Source: Thermoplasmata archaeon
GTDB lineage: Archaea > Thermoplasmatota > Thermoplasmata > Thermoplasmatales > Thermoplasmataceae
Reading direction: 5' to 3'
DNA: 11,232 bases
Assembly: GCA_021806355.1 (NCBI GenBank)
Contig: JAJZXT010000206.1
Span: 1-11,232, forward strand
The position numbers and the translations under genes were made by a program. Positions 6,568-11,232 of this stretch are shown here, piece by piece. Every line of letters starts with the position of its first letter. Positions within the stretch are counted from its first letter, which is position 1. Under the pieces are notes generated by a model. The model was not told where the DNA came from, searched no databases, and saw only the letters and a list, made by a program, of their open reading frames with translations.

Positions 6568-8160
6568 ATGGAACTAAACCTTGACAAGAGTAAAATATTT
6601 ATTAATGGCGAGACAGATTCTGATAGTGCTTTCCTGATTGGGGAAGAATGCAATGCCTTCCTCCTGGAAATTTATAATAGATTTTCCGGAAGACTGAATC
6701 AATTGCTCTCTGAGAGAATAAGAGTCCAGGAAAGGCTGTTGAAAGACCCAACCTTTTCCCTCCCCAAAGAAACTGCGGAAATTAGGGAATCGTCATGGAA
6801 AGTTTCACCACTTCCCGATTACCTTCAGGACAGAAGAGTCGAAATAACCGGTCCATCAAGCGATAAAAAGATGGTGATAAACGCTTTTAATTCCGGAGCA
6901 AAAATATACATGTCAGATTTCGAGGATGCCCAGTCTCCAACATGGAAGGGCATTATTGGAGGCCAAAAGAATCTTTATGATGCAGTTCGTGGCAATCTCA
7001 CGTATAAATCAGAAGAAGGAAAGGAATACAGAATAAGCCAGAACCCATCCTATTTATTTGTCAGGCCCAGGGGACTGCATCTTCCGGAAAAACATGTGCT
7101 GATCGACGGAAAACCGATCCCAGGTGCTTTTTTCGATTTTGGTGTTTTTGTTTTTAACAACGCCGAATATCTCCTACAGCATGAAAAACTCCCATGTTTC
7201 TATATACCAAAGACAGAGAGCTATCTCGAAGCCAGGCTTTGGAATGATATTTTCACCTTTGCGGAAGATTATTTGAAAATGAAAAGAGGAAGCATAAGGG
7301 CAACTTTCCTCATAGAAACACTGCCCGCCGCCTTCAACATGGATGAGATTCTTTACGAGGTAAGGGAACATTCTGCCGGCCTTAACTGTGGGAGATGGGA
7401 CTACATTTTCAGTTATATCAAGAAACTCAGGAATTTCCCTGAGTTTGTCCTTCCCGATAGAAACAGCGTTAGCATGGATAAGGGATTTCTGTTGAATTAT
7501 TCAAAATTGCTGATCAACACGTGCCATAAGAGAGGAGCCCATGCAATGGGCGGAATGTCTGCTTTTATTCCCGTCAAGAGCAATGGCGTGGAAAATGAGA
7601 AGGCGCTGAATAAGGTGAGGGATGACAAGCTCCGTGAGGTTGGCCTTGGGCACGATGGGACATGGGTTGCACATCCGGGGCTCGTTCCGGTTGCGATGGA
7701 AGTATTTGATCAACACATGAAGGGTGCAAACCAGATAGAGAGGATAAATGTGGATACCATAATAACAGAAAAGGATCTCTTAAGACCGATTGAAGGCGAT
7801 ATAACGGAAACTGGGATCAGGACAAACATATCCGTTGGCATTCAGTACCTGCAGTCATGGCTGATGGGGAAAGGAGCGGTTCCAATCTACAATCTCATGG
7901 AAGATGCAGCAACTGCGGAAATTTCAAGGTCCCAGATTTGGCAATGGATTCATCACAAAAAGGTTCTGAGTGATGGAAGAACCATATCAATTCAGCTCAT
8001 AAACAAGTTCATTGATGAGGAGGTTTCTGCACTGAAAGATTCTATTTACCTTAGACAGGCCTCAGAAATTTTCAGGTCGGTTTCATCAAGGGAAGAATTC
8101 AGCGAATTCCTGACACTTGAAGCCTATGACCAGCTGATTGAAAACGAGGTGGTGAAATGA
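6568..8160 (+). CDS. aceB: Malate synthase (isoform A type)
   Basis: Malate synthase condenses glyoxylate with acetyl-CoA to give malate and CoA, the second step of the glyoxylate shunt, in the cytoplasm. The protein is about 530 residues, the size of the A-type enzyme. Numbered from the ATG at 6568, signature features are the MSDFEDAQSPTW block (about 115-126), the catalytic arginine in VRPRGLHL (R168), the Mg-binding glutamate in ETLPAAF (E250) and aspartate in GRWDYIFS (D278), the GGMSAFIPVK block, the WVAHPGLVPVA block, and the likely catalytic base D446 in MEDAATAEISRSQIWQW. All expected residues are present. A TTG at 6559 would add three residues. I prefer the ATG because the predicted transcript starts at about 6560. 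The last four bases overlap the aceA start (ATGA), so the two genes form an operon. Confidence 0.96.
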   Translation: MELNLDKSKIFINGETDSDSAFLIGEECNAFLLEIYNRFSGRLNQLLSERIRVQERLLKDPTFSLPKETAEIRESSWKVSPLPDYLQDRRVEITGPSSDKKMVINAFNSGAKIYMSDFEDAQSPTWKGIIGGQKNLYDAVRGNLTYKSEEGKEYRISQNPSYLFVRPRGLHLPEKHVLIDGKPIPGAFFDFGVFVFNNAEYLLQHEKLPCFYIPKTESYLEARLWNDIFTFAEDYLKMKRGSIRATFLIETLPAAFNMDEILYEVREHSAGLNCGRWDYIFSYIKKLRNFPEFVLPDRNSVSMDKGFLLNYSKLLINTCHKRGAHAMGGMSAFIPVKSNGVENEKALNKVRDDKLREVGLGHDGTWVAHPGLVPVAMEVFDQHMKGANQIERINVDTIITEKDLLRPIEGDITETGIRTNISVGIQYLQSWLMGKGAVPIYNLMEDAATAEISRSQIWQWIHHKKVLSDGRTISIQLINKFIDEEVSALKDSIYLRQASEIFRSVSSREEFSEFLTLEAYDQLIENEVVK

Positions 8161-9431
8161 TTTTGAATGATCTTGATTTTATACAGGAGAGATTCAGTTC
8201 TAAAAGGTTCTCCGATATAGTTAGGCCATACACCCCTGAAGACGTCCAGAAATTGAGCGGCAAAATGAGGATCAGCCACACAATTGCAGAAAAAATGTCC
8301 ATCAAGCTGTGGGATCTGCTTGACAAAGAGAGATTCATCAGGTCCCTTGGTGCTATGACGGGAACCCAGGCGATCCAGATGGTGAATGCTGGCATCAGAT
8401 CGATATACGTGAGCGGGTGGCAGGTTGCAGCAGATGCAAACCTTGCAGGAGAAACCTATCCGGATCAGAGCATATATCCCAGCAACAGCGTTCCCAATCT
8501 TGTCAGGAGGATAAATAATGCTTTCCAGAGAGAGGATCAGATCAGGACGATGAATGGAATCCCTGATTCATCGTATGTCCCCATAATAGCCGATGGCGAA
8601 GCTGGTTTTGGTGGCCCCCTCAATGTCTTTGAAATGACAAAGTGGATGATTGAATCCGGGGCAGCAGGTGTACACTTTGAGGATCAGCTTTCATCGGAAA
8701 AGAAATGCGGCCACCTGGGCGGCAAAGTACTGATAAACATACCCAGTGCGATCAGGAACCTTGTCTCTGCAAGGCTTGCTTCCGATATTATGAATGTCGA
8801 TACAATAATAATAGCAAGGACAGATGCCCTCAATGCAACGCTCATAACCAATGACATTGATGCAGCTGATAGCGAATTTATCCGCAGGGAAAGAACTCCT
8901 GAAGGCTTTTACCGCTATGAAGGTGGCATTGGGGCTGCGATAAAGCGAGGCGTTGAATTTGCCCCATACAGTGATCTGCTCTGGTTTGAGACTTCACGTC
9001 CAGATATAGAGGAGGCATCAACCTTTGCCAGGGCAATACACAGGGAGTTTCCGGGAAAAAAGCTTGCCTACAACTGTTCCCCGTCGTTCAACTGGAAGCA
9101 GAATCTTTCTGCCGAAGAAATCTCCACTTTTCAGGAAGACCTTGGGAAACTGGGATACAGATTCCAGTTCATAACACTGGCTGGATTCCATTCATTGAAC
9201 CATTCCATGTTCAAGCTTGCAACGGAATACAGCAAGAATGGGATGAGTGCGTATTCTGCACTTCAGGAGATGGAAATGAGTGATCAATCAATTGGATACA
9301 ACGCCGTGAAGCACCAGAGCTTCGTCGGAACAGGCTATTTTGATCTTGTTTCACGAGTTGTATCTGAAAATGAGACTTCCACGATTGCACTGGAGAATTC
9401 CACTGAGGCACACCAGTTTGAAAAGGCATAA
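8157..9431 (+). CDS. aceA: Isocitrate lyase
   Basis: Isocitrate lyase cleaves isocitrate to glyoxylate and succinate, the first step of the glyoxylate shunt. Its glyoxylate feeds the malate synthase encoded just upstream. At 424 residues it is close to the compact bacterial enzyme (about 430). Visible motifs are SGWQVAADAN (86-95) in the barrel, the metal-site region ADGEAGFGG (145-153), the catalytic loop KKCGHLGGK (182-190) with C184, ARTDA (220-224), WFETSRPD (276-283), NCSPSFNW (306-313) and the C-terminal KHQSFVGTGYFD (385-396). No key residue is missing. The ATG overlaps the aceB stop in ATGA, implying translational coupling, and no separate promoter is seen. It ends 45 bp before the convergent small-peptide gene. 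Expression would be expected on acetate, fatty acids or other acetyl-CoA-yielding substrates. Confidence 0.97.
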   Translation: MILNDLDFIQERFSSKRFSDIVRPYTPEDVQKLSGKMRISHTIAEKMSIKLWDLLDKERFIRSLGAMTGTQAIQMVNAGIRSIYVSGWQVAADANLAGETYPDQSIYPSNSVPNLVRRINNAFQREDQIRTMNGIPDSSYVPIIADGEAGFGGPLNVFEMTKWMIESGAAGVHFEDQLSSEKKCGHLGGKVLINIPSAIRNLVSARLASDIMNVDTIIIARTDALNATLITNDIDAADSEFIRRERTPEGFYRYEGGIGAAIKRGVEFAPYSDLLWFETSRPDIEEASTFARAIHREFPGKKLAYNCSPSFNWKQNLSAEEISTFQEDLGKLGYRFQFITLAGFHSLNHSMFKLATEYSKNGMSAYSALQEMEMSDQSIGYNAVKHQSFVGTGYFDLVSRVVSENETSTIALENSTEAHQFEKA

Positions 9432-9476
9432 TGGATCTTATATCCAACCATTTCATTTTTGGAGCCAGTAAAATAT

Positions 9477-9611
9477 TTACTTTCTTGCCCTGAAAAATAT
9501 TAAGACTACCGAGAGTAATGCAATTGATGACACAAACATTTGCCTGAAGCGGTGCTTTTCCTTGGGTTCACCACTGGTTGGCAACTCCAGTGAGCATCCG
9601 ATTTTTGGCAT
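9477..9611 (-). CDS. Small 44-residue single-pass membrane peptide, downstream of radical SAM gene
   Basis: This ATG-started frame of 44 codons begins two bases after the radical SAM stop codon (TAA-GA-ATG) on the same strand and ends in TAA. The peptide starts MPKIGCSLELPTSGEPKEKH. It has a polar N-terminal half with one cysteine (C6), a basic patch (KEKHRFR, 17-23), one hydrophobic segment MFVSSIALLSVVLIFF (25-40) and a basic RARK tail. A G-rich string GAGGGG about 11 bp upstream could act as a ribosome-binding site. The tight spacing suggests co-translation with the radical SAM enzyme. It could be a substrate peptide for that enzyme, a membrane anchor or partner, or an unrelated small membrane protein. 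I do not recognise its family. Reality as a gene is supported by position and by the membrane-helix architecture, not by homology. Confidence 0.6.
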   Translation of the reverse strand: MPKIGCSLELPTSGEPKEKHRFRQMFVSSIALLSVVLIFFRARK

Positions 9612-9613
9612 TC

Positions 9614-10825
9614 TTAAACCATCCCCTCTTTATTTTCAAATGCCGTTTCACTAATAAAACATATTGGATCCTCAGCCAAGGGATCATTCATCAGTGCAAA
9701 AGCCCTGGATCTTGATCCAACACAGTGAGTAACTTCATTGCAAACCCCGCATGCACCCTTCATATTTTTTCGTTCGCTGAGATCTTTCAGGAGCTTCGAT
9801 CTGGAAATAATATTTTTAAGATTATCTTCCCTTAAACTTCCAAGGGACATCGGCAGGAATCCCGATGGATAAACCTCACCGATGTCGCTTATAAAGAGAA
9901 TTCCGTTGAATCCCCTATTTTCATGCATCCGGGACGAAGGAGCCTGACTCTTGCCAGGCTCAGGCTCACCAAGGGCTTCCCTTGTCTTTTGTTGAAGAGT
10001 TCTCAATAAATCCCAGGAATCATCTGGGATACCACTTCCATTGCCATCTTTGTCCCCTAAGTAGGAGTCAAGGACAGATATGTCCGCAAATCTTGACTGG
10101 AGAACCCTGTATTGTGGAAGCTCCACCGTCCTGATGATGAAACCGTAACGCCTTAACCAGAGAAGCCACAGTGCAAATGCAAAGGCCTCCTTGTCATTGA
10201 CAGGTTCAAGGTATGCGCCTCTGCCAGTATTGATGAGAAAGAAAAGCTCCCATGTGCGGATGCCCTTATCCTTCATAATTTTGGCTATACCCGGCATTTC
10301 CATCAGGTTTGATTTCATTACCGTGGTATTTACCTGGATGTTTATGCCCGCCTCAATGATCTTTTCAGCAGATTGCATTGTGAGATCAAAGGAACCTTCC
10401 AGTTTCCTTAGCCATTCATGAGATGTTGCATCCGCCCCATCAATACTCAATGATATTGATTTACAGCCTGTTTCCTTCAGCTTTGCAAGAATCCTGCCGT
10501 TGATTAGTTCAGATCCGGGAGGGCTTACTGAAAATGGTATCCTGAGCTGGCTGGTGTATTCTATTATATCTTCAAAAAATGGCTTTCGCAAGGGGTTTCC
10601 CCCCGTGAAAACTATGAGGGGCTTGCTTTCCCCCAGATCATTGATCGATCCAATAACATTCTTCAATTCCTTCAGATCGAGCTCATCAGGTGATGGATCT
10701 AGCTGGGCCGATGCCCTGCAATGCCTGCACGAATACTCGCATGATTTGGTAAGCTCCATGAATATGATTGATGGAACCCATTCTCTTCCCATGGTTTCAG
10801 TTGATTGATCCAATATATATTTCAT
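9614..10825 (-). CDS. Radical SAM/SPASM domain protein
   Basis: This is an iron-sulfur enzyme that would use S-adenosylmethionine to make a radical for modifying a peptide, cofactor or porphyrin. It is about 403 residues from the ATG at 10825. The radical SAM triad is C29-EYS-C33-RH-C36 (CxxxCxxC), followed by FTGGNPLRKP (GGxP-type SAM contact), SLSIDGAD and the TWELFFLINTGRG block. The C-terminal SPASM region binds an extra cluster: CGVC (C359, C362), C368 and C389, in a context (GEVYPSGFLP ... GSRSRAFA) that resembles the TIGR04053 radical SAM/SPASM family as I remember it. That family is related to heme-pathway (AhbC/AhbD, NirJ) and peptide-maturase enzymes. A hydrophilic insert lies at about 255-305. 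A TTG at 10888 would add 21 residues. I prefer the ATG because the usual family N-terminus is short. The substrate is unknown, and a small peptide gene follows directly. Confidence 0.87.
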   Translation of the reverse strand: MKYILDQSTETMGREWVPSIIFMELTKSCEYSCRHCRASAQLDPSPDELDLKELKNVIGSINDLGESKPLIVFTGGNPLRKPFFEDIIEYTSQLRIPFSVSPPGSELINGRILAKLKETGCKSISLSIDGADATSHEWLRKLEGSFDLTMQSAEKIIEAGINIQVNTTVMKSNLMEMPGIAKIMKDKGIRTWELFFLINTGRGAYLEPVNDKEAFAFALWLLWLRRYGFIIRTVELPQYRVLQSRFADISVLDSYLGDKDGNGSGIPDDSWDLLRTLQQKTREALGEPEPGKSQAPSSRMHENRGFNGILFISDIGEVYPSGFLPMSLGSLREDNLKNIISRSKLLKDLSERKNMKGACGVCNEVTHCVGSRSRAFALMNDPLAEDPICFISETAFENKEGMV

Positions 10826-10843
10826 GGATGAACAAGATATAAC

Positions 10844-10851
10844 ATCTATAC
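10844..10851 (-). promoter_or_regulatory. Weak TATA-like box ahead of radical SAM ATG
   Basis: On the minus strand this reads GTATAGAT, centred about 22-23 bp from the ATG at 10825. The match to the consensus is modest. If the TTG at 10888 were the real start, the promoter would instead lie in or near the palindrome at 10896-10915. Confidence 0.25.
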
Positions 10852-10895
10852 CTGAATAGTAAGGATTGTTAATGGAAAGTAGTTCCAATCATGCT

Positions 10896-10915
10896 AATAA
10901 TTCCATGAAATTATT
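10896..10915. promoter_or_regulatory. 20-bp near-perfect palindrome upstream of the radical SAM gene
   Basis: AATAATTCCATGAAATTATT pairs with itself at nine of ten positions, with one C/A mismatch. Flanking arms CCAAT (10885-10889) and ATTGG (10930-10934) add a wider inverted pair. It lies between the radical SAM gene and the divergent helicase gene and could be an operator for the former. The AT-rich sequence makes some chance symmetry likely. Confidence 0.4.
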
Positions 10916-11022
10916 CCAAAAGCGTTTTCATTGGCTGATACCCTGAAAATCATGCGTTTCATTTCCATTTATCAACAATATCTTCCAATGGGAAAGTTTG
11001 TAACGAATCTGAATTAATAACG

Positions 11023-11030
11023 TATTTATA
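11023..11030 (+). promoter_or_regulatory. Putative TATA box for the helicase gene
   Basis: TATTTATA predicts a transcription start near 11052. That leaves about 35 nt before the GTG at 11088, with a G-rich string (GGGGGAG) directly touching the GTG. An out-of-frame ATG at 11047 opens a nine-codon frame ending at 11076. Confidence 0.4.
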
Positions 11031-11087
11031 CCATTCTTGTCTCCTTATGGGATTAAAACGACAGAAAATGATTTAGAATCTGGGGGA

Positions 11088-11232
11088 GTGGAAAGAGTAC
11101 TTCCATTTCTTGATCCAATAATTTCAGAATGGTTCAATTCTAAATATTCTGAACTCACAGAACCCCAGAGGAGGGTGATTCCGCTTATACACGCCAAGGA
11201 AAATGTCCTTGTTTCCAGTCCAACGGGTACTG
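11088..11232 (+). CDS. Lhr-like DEAD/H-box helicase, N-terminal fragment
   Basis: These are the first 48 codons of a superfamily 2 helicase; the gene runs off the right edge. The visible protein reads FLDPIISEWFNSKYSELTEP, then QRRVIPLIHAKENVLVSSPT and GT. The 'LTEPQ' Q-motif and the beginning of motif I (SSPTGT, continuing presumably GKT) match the N-terminus of Lhr-type helicases, which act on nucleic acid in repair or RNA handling in archaea. The start is uncertain. GTG at 11088 fits the typical short N-terminus, but the frame is open upstream to a stop at 11010-11012, with a TTG at 11037 that lies too near the TATA box. The call is made from the N-terminal motifs only. Other Ski2-like helicases are possible. 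Confidence 0.72.
   Translation, partial: MERVLPFLDPIISEWFNSKYSELTEPQRRVIPLIHAKENVLVSSPTGT

Noticed and set aside
8099..8395. 98-codon minus-strand frame across the aceB/aceA junction
   Set aside because: It is antisense to two strongly supported enzymes and carries no protein-like features of its own.
9432..9476. Possible hairpin terminator between the convergent aceA and small-peptide genes
   Set aside because: Only very short arms (GGAT/ATCC) and a T5 run near 9456-9460 are visible; not enough to call a terminator.
10500..10808. 102-codon plus-strand frame inside the radical SAM gene
   Set aside because: It is antisense to the conserved radical SAM core, including the CxxxCxxC motif; a shadow frame.

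Overview
The window looks like chromosomal DNA of an archaeon, most likely of the Thermoplasmatales (Thermoplasma/Ferroplasma/Picrophilus/Cuniculiplasma type). This is inferred from several things. Base composition is moderately AT-rich. TATA-box promoters sit about 25 bp ahead of start codons with little or no leader. One protein fuses an AbrB-type DNA-binding domain to a PhoU-like body in the archaeal style, and an Lhr-type helicase begins at the right edge. I cannot name a species.

Left part (1-3043): the 3' end of an IS4-superfamily (IS1634-like) transposase, an AT-rich spacer of about 300 bp, then a compact type II restriction-modification pair. The methyltransferase stop codon is followed directly by the endonuclease ATG. 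The endonuclease is recognisably of the AvaI/BsoBI family (expected target CYCGRG). The transposase next to a self-contained R-M cassette suggests an acquired island.

Middle (3044-5463): a DUF998-like multi-pass membrane protein (minus strand) and an AAA ATPase with a C-terminal DUF4143 domain (plus strand) diverge from a shared intergenic region. That region carries a perfect 17-bp palindrome and further copies of its half-site.

Metabolic core (5463-9431): an AbrB/PhoU-like regulator (minus strand) is divergent from a two-gene glyoxylate-shunt operon, aceB (malate synthase) and aceA (isocitrate lyase), which overlap by 4 bp. Together the two enzymes let acetyl-CoA be assimilated while bypassing the decarboxylating steps of the TCA cycle. 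The roughly 115-bp divergent promoter region has a 15-bp palindrome and symmetric TTATGTATT/AATACATAA elements at both TATA boxes. This suggests that one regulator, perhaps the neighbouring one, controls both directions.

Right part (9477-11232): a radical SAM/SPASM protein (minus strand) followed after 2 bp by a 44-codon gene for a small single-pass membrane peptide. This is the best candidate in the window for something undescribed. A 20-bp near-perfect palindrome lies upstream of the radical SAM gene. The window ends inside the first motif of an Lhr-like DEAD/H-box helicase on the plus strand. No rRNA, tRNA, CRISPR array or complete IS element was seen.
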